Below are positions 17,822 through 26,489 of a DNA stretch of 64,000 nt, one piece after another. Source of the stretch: CATQHL01 sp965242895 (GTDB taxonomy: Bacteria > Actinomycetota > Acidimicrobiia > Acidimicrobiales > CATQHL01). Both the position numbers and the translations under genes were made by a program. Under the pieces are notes generated by a model, which did no database searches, had not been told where the DNA came from, and saw only the letters and a list, made by a program, of their open reading frames with translations. The stretch is from assembly GCA_965242895.1 (NCBI GenBank), contig OZ251507.1, positions 1,240,001-1,304,000 of the forward strand, in the 5' to 3' direction. Within the stretch, counting starts at the first letter, position 1, and each line of letters opens with the position of its first letter.

Positions 17822-17846
17822 ACCGGTGTCTTAAGTTTTGATCTGA

Positions 17847-19019
17847 CTAGCGCAGCGGCGCTGCATATATTTGGCCGCCCTTCGGGCAATCCATGCAAGG
17901 GGCGTCAGCCCATAAGGCATTCCGGCTGCCTTCACGTGTAATACCTAGGCCATCCGGGCCGAGGCTGCGCTCGTAAATCTCCCCGTAGTTACCCACGGCG
18001 CGAATCACGGTCTGCGCCACATCCATAGGCAGGCCTAAGTCTTCCTGGCCGAACGAACTGTCAAATCCGAAGAGTCGATTGACTTTGGGATTCTCAGTGG
18101 CTTCCGTCGGAACGCTGGCCGAAGTGTACCCGTACGCCTCTGCGTAGATAAGGATGGACATGACCGTCTTTACAACGTCGAACCACTGCTCATCACCGTG
18201 CGGCACTACAGGCCCGAGCGGTTCCTCAGAAATCGTTTCAGAGAGGATTACGTGATCAGCGGGATTACCGGTACTGAAACGAAAACCAGCAACACCGGAA
18301 CGGTCGCTTGTGTAGGCGTCGCACTGCCCGGCCAAATACGCTTCCCGGGCACCGCTTGTCTCTTCGAATGTCAAAGCCCGGATGCCGAGGTTGTTCTGCG
18401 AGGAGAAGTCCTGCAAGTTAAGTTCGGTAGTCGTTCCCTGCACCACACAAACCGAGGCGCCGCCAAGGTCCAAAGCGCTGTCGATACCAAGTTCCGCCTT
18501 GACCAGGAAGCCCTGCCCGTCGTAGAACATCGTCTGAGCAAAGTTTCCCCAGGCAGCATCCCGTGAAGTTGTCCAAGTAACGGTGCGGATCAATGCATCA
18601 ACCTCACCTCCCTGAATAGTGGGACCTCGGTCGGCGGCGGTGATATTCCGAAGTTCAATAAGGTCGGAATCTCCTAGTACTGCGGCGGCGAGAGCGCGGC
18701 AAAGATCGATGTCAAAACCGGAGAGGCTGCCATCGCCAGCCTGAAAACCGAAGCCTTCCACGTCGTTGCGGCCAGCGCAGATTACCCTGCCGCGGTCCTG
18801 GATCTGAGCAAGCCTGCTGCCGCCTTGAGCCAGCGAGACCTCTTCTTCTGGGGTCGTCGTCCCGACCGTAGGCGAAGTTTCGTCGCCACCTCGAGACTCG
18901 CTCGTAGAAGTAGTCCCGCCGTCGGACGCCGTTTGGTCGTCGCCGCTGCCGCAAGAGACCAACAGAGCAGCGAGCGCCAAAAGCGCAACCACTGCACAGG
19001 GGATTTTAAATTTCAACAT
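17847..19019 (-). CDS. Amino-acid ABC transporter substrate-binding lipoprotein
   Basis: A 390-aa periplasmic-binding-protein-type lipoprotein: lipobox LLVSC near residue 23, Ser/Thr-rich spacer, then the family 3 solute-binding domain with RGRVICAGRNDVEGFGFQ, GFDIDLCRALAAA and the C-terminal GNYGEIYERSLG. The pattern matches AapJ-type proteins. Catches an amino acid outside the membrane for the AapQ/M/P-like transporter encoded downstream. A second copy lies upstream beyond a tRNA gene. Confidence 0.92.
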   Translation of the reverse strand: MLKFKIPCAVVALLALAALLVSCGSGDDQTASDGGTTSTSESRGGDETSPTVGTTTPEEEVSLAQGGSRLAQIQDRGRVICAGRNDVEGFGFQAGDGSLSGFDIDLCRALAAAVLGDSDLIELRNITAADRGPTIQGGEVDALIRTVTWTTSRDAAWGNFAQTMFYDGQGFLVKAELGIDSALDLGGASVCVVQGTTTELNLQDFSSQNNLGIRALTFEETSGAREAYLAGQCDAYTSDRSGVAGFRFSTGNPADHVILSETISEEPLGPVVPHGDEQWFDVVKTVMSILIYAEAYGYTSASVPTEATENPKVNRLFGFDSSFGQEDLGLPMDVAQTVIRAVGNYGEIYERSLGPDGLGITREGSRNALWADAPCMDCPKGGQIYAAPLR

Positions 19020-19179
19020 TTGTCACCTTTCGTGGGAACAAGCTGTGGCCGTGGGCTCAGCCGCAGGAACTGTCAAGCTGCATCATACCAACTATCTATT
19101 TCCCTATATTCAAAAATAGTAGTTTCAAACAACCTAAGGGGGCGGTTACTAATCCGCCTAGCGTGGAACGGGAAGCAAG

Positions 19180-19253
<74 letters not shown>

Positions 19254-19317
19254 GCGGCTGTTTACGGTAACGCCAAACGGACTATTTGGGAGCGAGGGAG
19301 GATTCGCCCCATGGGAT

Positions 19318-20445
19318 CTACCGCGGCGGCGGGGCGTAAAGTTGGCCGCCTTTCGGGCACTCCGTGCAGGGAGCTTGCGCCCAGAGAGCGTTACGACTGC
19401 CCTCGCGCACCAGACCAATTCCGCCCGATCCTAGGCTGCGTTCGTAAATCTCCCCGTAGTTACCCAGAGTGCGGACAATATCCTGGGCCACATCCAACGA
19501 CAAACCCGCGTCTAGTTGTCCATAATCATTGTCCGTAAAGCCAAAGAGCCTGTCGATCTTGGGATCGCCGGTTGGTCCCGTCGGCACGTTGGTCGAATCG
19601 ATCCCGTAAGCCTCTGCGTAAATAAGAATCGTCATCACCAAGATCACGATGTCGTACCAGTTCTCGTCTCCGTGCGGAACCACTGGAGCTAGAGGTTCTT
19701 CGGAAATGGTTCCAGGCAAAATTTCGTGGTCGTCAGGGTTCCTCGTTCCATAACGGAACGCCGCTAAAGCCGACGTATCGGTTGTGTATGCATCGCACTG
19801 TTCTTCTTCATAGGAATCCTTGGCTACGTCAGTGTCTTCAAAAGTCAAAGGAGTGATGCCAAGGTCATGCTGCTCTGAAAAGTCCTGCAAATTGGCCTCG
19901 GTAGTAGTGCCCTGCGCCACGCAAACTGTGGCGCCTTTCAATTCCAGCGGACTGCTTAGATCCAAACTTTTTCGCACAAGAAAACCTTGGCCGTCGTAAA
20001 ACATGATCGGACCAAAATTCCCCCACTGCACTTGTCGCTTGGTCGTGGTGGTAATTGTGCGAATCATTGCGTCGACTTCGCCCGACTGGATGGTCGGACC
20101 ATGCTCAGTAGCGTCGATGAACCTGACGTCAATGGCAGCAGGATCCCCGAGGGCAGCAACTGCCAAAGCTCTGCACAGATCAGTGTCGAACCCTACAAGT
20201 TGGCCCTCGGAGTCTTGGTAACCAAAGCCTGGAATATCGTTTCGGCCAGCACAGATGACACTGCCCCGATCTTTTATCGCCTCAAGACGAGAACGGGAAG
20301 GAGCAGGAGCGCTGGTAACCGCTGCTGTGGTAGTCGTCGATCCCTCCTCGGATCCACTAGAACAAGACGCCAATAGACCCGCTAGCAGCAGGCTGAGCAT
20401 CATCGAACACAAAAAACGTTTTAGGGAACTAGTTCGAATGGGCAT
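19318..20445 (-). CDS. Second amino-acid ABC substrate-binding lipoprotein
   Basis: A 375-aa paralogue of the 17847-19019 protein. Lipobox LLASC near residue 28, then RGSVICAGRNDIPGFGYQ, GFDTDLCRALAVA, YDGQGFLV and the conserved GNYGEIYERSLG end. ATG 20445 behind GTAGGAGAA. No permease of its own is nearby, so it probably feeds the same transporter with a different specificity or affinity. Its end is about 65 nt from the tRNA-Ile gene. Confidence 0.9.
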   Translation of the reverse strand: MPIRTSSLKRFLCSMMLSLLLAGLLASCSSGSEEGSTTTTAAVTSAPAPSRSRLEAIKDRGSVICAGRNDIPGFGYQDSEGQLVGFDTDLCRALAVAALGDPAAIDVRFIDATEHGPTIQSGEVDAMIRTITTTTKRQVQWGNFGPIMFYDGQGFLVRKSLDLSSPLELKGATVCVAQGTTTEANLQDFSEQHDLGITPLTFEDTDVAKDSYEEEQCDAYTTDTSALAAFRYGTRNPDDHEILPGTISEEPLAPVVPHGDENWYDIVILVMTILIYAEAYGIDSTNVPTGPTGDPKIDRLFGFTDNDYGQLDAGLSLDVAQDIVRTLGNYGEIYERSLGSGGIGLVREGSRNALWAQAPCTECPKGGQLYAPPPR

Positions 20446-20534
20446 TTCTCCTACACTCCTTGATCGTCAGCTGCTTGATCGCCGTCTGCTTCATTCTTGA
20501 TTGCAAGACACTGGGTGACCCAACAAAGACCACG

Positions 20535-21239
20535 CTACTTCCTGCGCACTTTTTGGAATCGGCGCGCCGGACGGAAACGTGTGGACTCCTCTTCAATCAG
20601 CACAATCCTAATTCCACCCACTAACTCGCTGATCAAATTGAAAAAGACGGCCGCTACTACATTGAATAAAGTAGCACCCAAAACACCCGCCAAACCTCCA
20701 AGAGCATAAACTCTGAATATCTGACGGGCGTTGAACTCAAACTCTTCAAGGGCAAAAATACGGGCTATGAAATCGGCGGTGGCTTCCACATAACCAAGCG
20801 AATCCACCACGTTCCAAAGTATTACCCCCGCAACCAGCAGAATTGCCCACATGCAGAAGTAAAAGATAAGCGAGAGTTTCAACACCGACCAAAGCTCCAC
20901 ACGCCGCAAAATGCGCCGCACGCTGCGCACTTGAAGCCGCGGGCGACGCCAGATGGCACCGAGCGGAGAAGATTCCTCTTCACCTTCGAACATCTGTTGT
21001 TTAGGCGCCTGCCCAGGTTTTCTAGACCCAGGTTTAGGCCCAGGTTTCTTGGACTCCGATTTTTCAGAGGCGGAACGATAATCATCGGGACTGCTCGGGG
21101 GAGGGGTATAACCGACTGCCGGACGACCCTGCCGGAAAGAACCCGAAGAGCCCGAAGAGCCCGCGGGCATCGAAGAGTGCATGCCAGGAGATCCCGGGAG
21201 GCTCACGACCTCCATCCCGGTGCTTTCACCCTCCGACAA
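20535..21239 (-). CDS. DUF3566 membrane protein
   Basis: A 234-aa protein with a disordered Ser/Pro/Lys-rich N-terminal half (about residues 1-100), then two membrane segments (LSLIFYFCMWAILLVAGVIL and a second around residues 170-200) typical of DUF3566. In Mycobacterium the DUF3566 gene (Rv0007) lies between gyrA and tRNA-Ile near oriC; here tRNA-Ile also lies downstream on the same strand, with a binding-protein gene inserted between. Function unknown. TTG start at 21239 or ATG at 21215. Confidence 0.8.
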   Translation of the reverse strand: MSEGESTGMEVVSLPGSPGMHSSMPAGSSGSSGSFRQGRPAVGYTPPPSSPDDYRSASEKSESKKPGPKPGSRKPGQAPKQQMFEGEEESSPLGAIWRRPRLQVRSVRRILRRVELWSVLKLSLIFYFCMWAILLVAGVILWNVVDSLGYVEATADFIARIFALEEFEFNARQIFRVYALGGLAGVLGATLFNVVAAVFFNLISELVGGIRIVLIEEESTRFRPARRFQKVRRK

Positions 21240-21349
21240 TTAAACAGCCCAAGCACGAGCCGAATCCTAATGTCTATAGGGGACGCCAAGGTAGGAACGA
21301 AACCTTTGGCGCCAAGACAAGCAAGAATGACAAAGCACCTGCCGCTGCC

Positions 21350-21447
21350 TGCGCCCAGACAGGCTGTCTGCGGCACTCCGTAACTTTCGCTGAGAGCTGC
21401 TGCCTCCCGGCCCTGACTCGGTTCACGTGCTTCGGTCGCACAGGGCC
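21350..21447 (-). ncRNA. ffs: Signal recognition particle RNA (4.5S-type), ends approximate
   Basis: On the minus strand the sequence reads GTGAACCGAGTCAGG, then GCCGGGAGGCAGCAG, matching the Ffh-binding helix of bacterial SRP RNA, where GTCAGG, a GGNA tetraloop and AGCAG flank the apical stem. CTGTGCG upstream can pair with CGCAGACAG downstream to close the outer helix. A TATTCT box near 21481-21486 could be the -10. The 5' and 3' ends are estimates. Confidence 0.75.
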
Positions 21448-21542
21448 CATCCGAGACAGACAGGACAGATGCCTTCATTAGAATAGCCTGAAGTGGAGGT
21501 TCTGCGTCGCGGTTGATGGGCCGCTGAGGCGGGAAGAATCCG

Positions 21543-21630
21543 GGAGGGATGCGAGAGCGGACGATTCGGCACGCCTGGAGAGCGTGTGTGGTTTAGGCCA
21601 CCGTGGGTTCGAATCCCACTCCCTCCGCCA
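21543..21630 (+). tRNA. tRNA-Ser(GGA), CCA encoded
   Basis: Acceptor GGAGGGA/TCCCTCC, anticodon loop CTGGAGA (anticodon GGA), long variable arm and discriminator G followed by CCA in the DNA. It is the only tRNA in the window with an encoded CCA end. tadA starts 13 nt later. Confidence 0.96.
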
Positions 21631-21643
21631 AGGAAGCGGTGAA

Positions 21644-22096
21644 ATGAAATTAGAACTAGACGCAATGCGCCTCGCGCTGAAGGAAGCGGCCGCTGCAGCC
21701 GAACACGGCGACGTGCCGGTAGGTGCGGTTGTCCTAAGAGAAGGGGAGGTTGCCGCTCGACGGCACAACGAGCGCGAAATGCGCGGCGACCCGACGGCTC
21801 ACGCAGAGTTGCTCGCTCTGCGAGATGCGGCGGCGGCCGCCGCCGGTGGATGGAGACTCGACGGCGCAACTCTGATTTCAACGCTCGAACCCTGCCCGAT
21901 GTGCACAGGCGCAGCGCTAGCGGCCAAGGTGGAGAGGATCGTCTTTGCCGCCCGCGATCCCAAGGCAGGTGCCTGTGGTTCTCTTTACAACTTGGCCGCC
22001 GACCCTCGCCTCAACCACGAGATGAATGTAAAGGAAGGAGTGCTCGCAGAAGAGTCAGCAGTTCTCCTACGAAATTTCTTTGCCCTGAGAAGGTGA
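21644..22096 (+). CDS. tadA: tRNA-specific adenosine-34 deaminase
   Basis: A 150-aa zinc deaminase that converts A34 to inosine in tRNA-Arg(ACG). Zinc site: PTAHAELLAL (HAE, with catalytic Glu) and TLEPCPMCTGA (PCxxC). The C-terminal region with GSLYNLAADPRLNH and the final LRNFFALRR are typical of TadA. Start ATG 21644, chosen because the longer open frame would run into the tRNA-Ser gene; AGGAAG lies upstream. The substrate tRNA-Arg(ACG) is encoded at 8518. May be co-transcribed with tRNA-Ser(GGA). Confidence 0.95.
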   Translation: MKLELDAMRLALKEAAAAAEHGDVPVGAVVLREGEVAARRHNEREMRGDPTAHAELLALRDAAAAAAGGWRLDGATLISTLEPCPMCTGAALAAKVERIVFAARDPKAGACGSLYNLAADPRLNHEMNVKEGVLAEESAVLLRNFFALRR

Positions 22097-22183
22097 CTCG
22101 AGACACCTTCGTCCCTCCTGAGTAGCGCTCGCAGACAACTTAAGCGTTTAGGTAAATCAATCGAGGGCGCTAACTTTAACAAA

Positions 22184-22272
22184 GGAGGGTTGCCAGAGCG
22201 GACGAATGGGGCGGCCTCGAAAGCCGTTGTGGCCCCTCGTGGTCACCGTGGGTTCGAATCCCACACCCTCCG
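22184..22272 (+). tRNA. tRNA-Ser(CGA)
   Basis: Acceptor GGAGGGT/ACCCTCC, anticodon loop CTCGAAA (anticodon CGA), long variable arm with a GTGGCC/GGTCAC-type stem. CCA is not encoded. Confidence 0.96.
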
Positions 22273-22351
22273 CAGAACACCGCGGAAATCCTTCTGCCCG
22301 CCCTGCCCGCCTGCCCGACCCCAGCAGACGACGCTTAACAAGCGCAACAAG

Positions 22352-23845
22352 CTAATCCTCTTTCAACGGAACTATCCAGTCGGCCGGCCCCAAGGAACGA
22401 GCAGTAGCAGCCAAGTCCACGGACGGATTCACCATGCGTTGGGCAGGACGGTCGTTCATGGAAACCCAAACCTCCGCGCGCACTTCCGGATTTTCAACAC
22501 CTTTTCGACGGAAATGGTCGGCAACGAGATGGGCAGCGGCGTGGAGCAGATCAGGGCGGACGGCAGCCGCAGCAGCCTGCCAATCCGTGAGAACCAACCT
22601 AGGGTGAACCTTCCATTCACGTCCCGTCGACGGATCGGTAACTCGAAACTCGGCGTGACCGGCCTTTTCCGTGAGCATGACCCTCCAGGAGAAGTAATAG
22701 CCCTCTTCGCTCCAGCGAACGTTGCTCGGATAGACGTAATGCCGCAAGGGAAGGACGATCTGCAGCACCGCCAGTAACGCAAGTCCCACAAGCAGAACGG
22801 GGCCGAGACGTAACGGACGCAGCGGGCGTGCATGAGGCGCATGAGGCGCCCCGAACGGATCAGCTTTGCTTGTTGCGCTGATTGTCTCATCAACTCTGCG
22901 CGGACGCGCGTTGGCCGCAGATGTGCTATGCAACTGCCGCTGAAGGGCTGACAGCGGCGGTGCGAAACGGCGGAACGGGGCAAAGTTCCGAAGCCGCTCG
23001 AGTAGTCGGGACGGCCAGTCTGGCTCAAAAAACACCAAAGTGGCAGCAATCATCACCCATGGAAACACGCCGATCTGAAATAGAACCCAGGTCAAGATGT
23101 GAAAGATCACAAGAATCATGTACGCCCAGACACGGCTGCGCCGCCAGAGCAACCAGATCAGGATCGTGCAGTCGAAGAAAGCAGCGGCCCAGCTCAACAA
23201 ATAAGCCATTACCGGTTCATCCAACAAACCACCTATACCCCATAAGTGAGTGCGGTCGGAAAGCCAGAGACGCATCGGCTGAGCGCGCATCAACCAGTCG
23301 GGATTGAGCTTGGCCAGCCCAGCAAAGAGGTAGACCACTCCTATCTGAGCTCGCAGGGCCCAGAGAACCCCCGCCGGGACGACGCCAGAGCCAACTATGC
23401 GCGACGAGCGGGCATCAAGCGACCAGCGGTGGTGGACAGGCAGACAGGTCAACAAGAGTCCAGCCAGCGTCATGAACCAGTAGTGATTGAGATATAAAGC
23501 GGCGTCGATCAGTTCGACATAGGCGAACCCCAGGGTGAACAATCCGGCGGCTAGGCGATGTCGGTAACCAAGCGCTATGCACAAGCCGGCGACTGCCAAG
23601 CCAACCATGTGTATATGCATCCACGGCGCCGGCCAGGGGCGCACCCAGCCGAAACCTACGTAGGTCAGATGGTTGGCGGGGGCAAGGTAAAGCGTTTCCA
23701 CCCAACCCTTCGAGAGGAAGCGCAGCGAACTGAATACGGCAAGCAGACCGAAACAGATGCGAAAGACGGCTACGGAGTCGGCAGGAACCGGGCGATTGGC
23801 CGTCGCTCCCGCCCGGGCTAAAAGTGAGTTTCTAGAAAGGCTCAG
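22352..23845 (-). CDS. Vitamin K-dependent gamma-carboxylase homologue (HTTM), probable CTG start
   Basis: A multi-membrane-span protein of about 497 aa. It matches the animal gamma-glutamyl carboxylase along its whole length: the HTTM region RPVPADSVAVFRICFGLL, YLNHYWF, HRWSLDA, the Lys-containing FAGLAKLNPDW (equivalent to the catalytic Lys of GGCX) and the extracytoplasmic WVSMNDRPAQR and GPADWIVPL segments. The family carboxylates glutamate side chains using reduced vitamin K. The first canonical start is GTG 23701, but homology begins about 35 codons earlier; no ATG, GTG or TTG exists in that frame before a stop. CTG 23845 overlaps the upstream TGA as CTGA and is the likely start. Last gene of the imelysin operon. 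Confidence 0.85.
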   Translation of the reverse strand: MSLSRNSLLARAGATANRPVPADSVAVFRICFGLLAVFSSLRFLSKGWVETLYLAPANHLTYVGFGWVRPWPAPWMHIHMVGLAVAGLCIALGYRHRLAAGLFTLGFAYVELIDAALYLNHYWFMTLAGLLLTCLPVHHRWSLDARSSRIVGSGVVPAGVLWALRAQIGVVYLFAGLAKLNPDWLMRAQPMRLWLSDRTHLWGIGGLLDEPVMAYLLSWAAAFFDCTILIWLLWRRSRVWAYMILVIFHILTWVLFQIGVFPWVMIAATLVFFEPDWPSRLLERLRNFAPFRRFAPPLSALQRQLHSTSAANARPRRVDETISATSKADPFGAPHAPHARPLRPLRLGPVLLVGLALLAVLQIVLPLRHYVYPSNVRWSEEGYYFSWRVMLTEKAGHAEFRVTDPSTGREWKVHPRLVLTDWQAAAAAVRPDLLHAAAHLVADHFRRKGVENPEVRAEVWVSMNDRPAQRMVNPSVDLAATARSLGPADWIVPLKED

Positions 23846-24903
23846 CCGGCGCTGTCTCCGTCGGCGTCACTGAACCCGATCTGCACCCCTAGGCGGCTTA
23901 CTACGTTGGTAGCCACCGTCCGCATAATATCTTCGACGTCTTCATAGATCTGATCTACAGATTCAGGGGAACTCATCGCCGCTTCTCGCAAAGACGAGTC
24001 GATGGCTGAAACCGCTTCAGAAGCAGCATCGAACTGCTCTTCAAGCTGCGAGACGGTCTCATCAGCCAGCAAAGGCCCTAGGCCGTCCACCCCGTCGCCG
24101 CCTATGAGCACCCTCCTCGCACCATAGAGGCGCTGCTGCAAATCAACTGCCCCAAGTCCTGCAGGCCCCTCTGGAATCCTAGAAACATCGACTTCCTCCC
24201 CCATCTCACCAAGTGCGGCCCCTAGTTCAAGATCGACAATTCTTTCAAGTAGAAACAGCAGATCGTTCACCATGGCGTCAAGGCTGGAATCGTCGGGATC
24301 CAAAAGGATTTCTCTGTAAGGCCCGCCATCTTCATAACTGCTCGTCCAGTCCCCAACGAGCAGATCGGCCTCGGCGGCGGCTACTTCGGCAACGCTAGTT
24401 AGATAAGCGCAACGACGCGGGTTGGTGAAACTCTCAAGCAGATCCCGCTCCGCGGCACCCGTGTAGAGAAAGTATTCCGCCGCTCCAAATCCACGTTGAT
24501 CGGCGCCGACTCGCTTGCTAAGCCGCTCAAAATCCAAGACGACGCTCTCGTCGTTGAGAAGTTTTTCAATGTCGTCTGTATTGATTGGCCAGTCGATTAC
24601 TGCCCAAGACCGCCTATTCATTACCGGCCCCACCCAGATCGCCTCCGTCTCCTTCCAAGCAGATCGAGCATTCCTCAAAGCACCCCGAACTCCAGCGAGT
24701 GATTCGGGGGTGGGGTTCTCACAGAAATCCCTGCTTGCCTGAAGAAATTCGGAGCTTCCTTGGGCGAGGTCCTCATACGCGGGAATAATCACCTGATCGG
24801 CAATGTCGGCTAAGACCTCCGAACGCGAGGGGGGAGAACTCCCGCAACCGACGGCGACCGCAGCGAGAACGCTAGCAGAAACGAAAATTCCAGAAATTTT
24901 CAT
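23842..24903 (-). CDS. Imelysin-family lipoprotein, variant lacking the His of GxHxxE
   Basis: A 353-aa exported lipoprotein (lipobox VAVGC near residue 20) of the imelysin/IrpA alpha-helical family, associated in other bacteria with iron uptake but not proven to be a peptidase. Recognisable are ARSAWKETEAIWVGPV, the IDWPIN segment and GFGAAEYFLY, where imelysins usually have GxHxxE; the His is replaced by Gly. Follows the di-haem oxidoreductase with a 28-nt gap and overlaps the carboxylase gene. Probably the second, smaller imelysin partner seen in iron-regulated clusters of other phyla. Confidence 0.82.
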   Translation of the reverse strand: MKISGIFVSASVLAAVAVGCGSSPPSRSEVLADIADQVIIPAYEDLAQGSSEFLQASRDFCENPTPESLAGVRGALRNARSAWKETEAIWVGPVMNRRSWAVIDWPINTDDIEKLLNDESVVLDFERLSKRVGADQRGFGAAEYFLYTGAAERDLLESFTNPRRCAYLTSVAEVAAAEADLLVGDWTSSYEDGGPYREILLDPDDSSLDAMVNDLLFLLERIVDLELGAALGEMGEEVDVSRIPEGPAGLGAVDLQQRLYGARRVLIGGDGVDGLGPLLADETVSQLEEQFDAASEAVSAIDSSLREAAMSSPESVDQIYEDVEDIMRTVATNVVSRLGVQIGFSDADGDSAG

Positions 24904-24931
24904 AATGCTTCGTGCTCATACTGCTTAAAAA

Positions 24932-26419
24932 CTATAGAGCTTCCAAAAATTTCAGCATCTGCTCTCGTTCTTCCTTGTCAGCTAGACGAAATGCTTCCTT
25001 GCTAGCCTCCGCCTCGCCGCCGTGCCACAAAATGGCTTCGGAGATATTGCGCGCACGACCGTCGTGCAGCAAAGAAGAACCTTTAGAGACTTCGTCAAGC
25101 AAACCGATGCCCCACAAGGGCGGGGTTCGCCACTCCGAACCGCCCGCCAAGAAGTGGGGGCGGTTATCCGAAAGGCCTTCTCCCATGTCGTGCAGAAGAA
25201 GATCAGTGAAAGGATGAAAAACCTGATGCGCCAAGGTCTCGATGTCGGAATCCCCGGTTCTTTGGGTGACGGTATGACAAGAGGCGCAACCGAACTCCGT
25301 GAACAACTCCTCCCCCGCCCGAACATCCGGATCATCAGCGTTGCGCATACTTGGCACAGAAAGAACCCTGACGTAGAACGTGACCGCCTCCAGCCTCGAA
25401 GGTGTTAGTTCTGGAGAACCCCCGTTGGGCGCAGCAGCACACTCCGCCTGGATTCCAGGGCAGTTCTCCGACGGATGCAAGTCTGAGCTGATGCCGATGT
25501 CGCTGAAAAAGGCCAGAGCAACCTGTTGTTCTAGAGTTGGAACGTTGGCCTTCCAACCAAATCGCCCCAGCGCCAAGGAGTCATTTCGGGCGTCGGCGAC
25601 CATGTTGGCGCGCCCTGAGATGCCGTCTCCGTCGACGTCGTCGGGATCGGCGGCCGCAAGAATCGACTCGGCCGGGATGGCTTCCAGCAGACCCAGACCA
25701 ATCATCTGCGGCGCCAACCGAGCGCCGACCATCGCTTCATCCGGAAACGGGCCATAAGCCAGTTCTGCTACCTCAAAAGACGGCATCCTCAGTTCGTAAG
25801 GAGTTCCGTCTCCATACTCGCCGGTAATCATTTCATAGGAAACTTCGACTCGCCCCTCCGCAGGAACACCAATGATCGATCTGTCCTGCAGCTTCGCGCC
25901 GTAGTTGGGAATTGGCACAGGCGAGCCGGTCACGGGGTCGGAGCCCGGCACCGACAAGAGAAGAGCCAAACCCAACTTAGCTTTCTCTCCATCCGGCTCA
26001 GGCGGCTCCCCTCGACCGCCGTTCGAATGACAAGACGAGCAAGACTGGGCCACAAATGTCGGCCCCAGACCGTCACGAGCCTTAGTGGAGGCCGGAGCAG
26101 TCACCCAGTTCTGTGTAAAGAAACTGTCCCCAATCTCAAAATGCCGCCGCTCTAAGTTAGAGAGCAAAGGTGCGGGGAGCCCGAAGGAGTTCTTCGAAAT
26201 ATGCGCCCTTGAGGTATCCCCTCCGAGAGCCGATGTTAAGTCGGAGTTTGGCTCAGGTGCCAGGGGCGCCGGAACTACTTCCGCTCCTTCCCCTCCGGTG
26301 ACGGATGTTAGGCCAGAGTCTGGCTCAGGATCTCCGCCGCACGCAGTCAGAAAGGCGGCGGTCAAGAGCAAAACGAAGAGCGCGGCGAGCGGGTGGAGTC
26401 TCGCCGCGCTCTTCTTCAA
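24932..26419 (-). CDS. Di-haem oxidoreductase (DHOR, formerly DUF1111) lipoprotein
   Basis: A 495-aa exported protein with lipobox LTACG near residue 27 and two c-type haem sites, CSSCHSNG (about 133) and CASCHTV (about 380). The NYGAKLQDRSIIG, DVDGDGISGRANMV and GRFGWKANVPTLEQQ segments are the family pattern. DHOR proteins occur beside imelysins in iron-regulated clusters; the reaction is not established. The listed start is TTG 26419, but a GGAAGG lies five bases before an in-frame ATT at 26437, which may be the real start. Confidence 0.88.
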   Translation of the reverse strand: MKKSAARLHPLAALFVLLLTAAFLTACGGDPEPDSGLTSVTGGEGAEVVPAPLAPEPNSDLTSALGGDTSRAHISKNSFGLPAPLLSNLERRHFEIGDSFFTQNWVTAPASTKARDGLGPTFVAQSCSSCHSNGGRGEPPEPDGEKAKLGLALLLSVPGSDPVTGSPVPIPNYGAKLQDRSIIGVPAEGRVEVSYEMITGEYGDGTPYELRMPSFEVAELAYGPFPDEAMVGARLAPQMIGLGLLEAIPAESILAAADPDDVDGDGISGRANMVADARNDSLALGRFGWKANVPTLEQQVALAFFSDIGISSDLHPSENCPGIQAECAAAPNGGSPELTPSRLEAVTFYVRVLSVPSMRNADDPDVRAGEELFTEFGCASCHTVTQRTGDSDIETLAHQVFHPFTDLLLHDMGEGLSDNRPHFLAGGSEWRTPPLWGIGLLDEVSKGSSLLHDGRARNISEAILWHGGEAEASKEAFRLADKEEREQMLKFLEAL

Positions 26420-26489
26420 GTGAAAACCGGAGTCAATCGTGACCTTCCTCTAAAAATCAACCGAAGTGAACGCCAATTCGCAGCAGACA

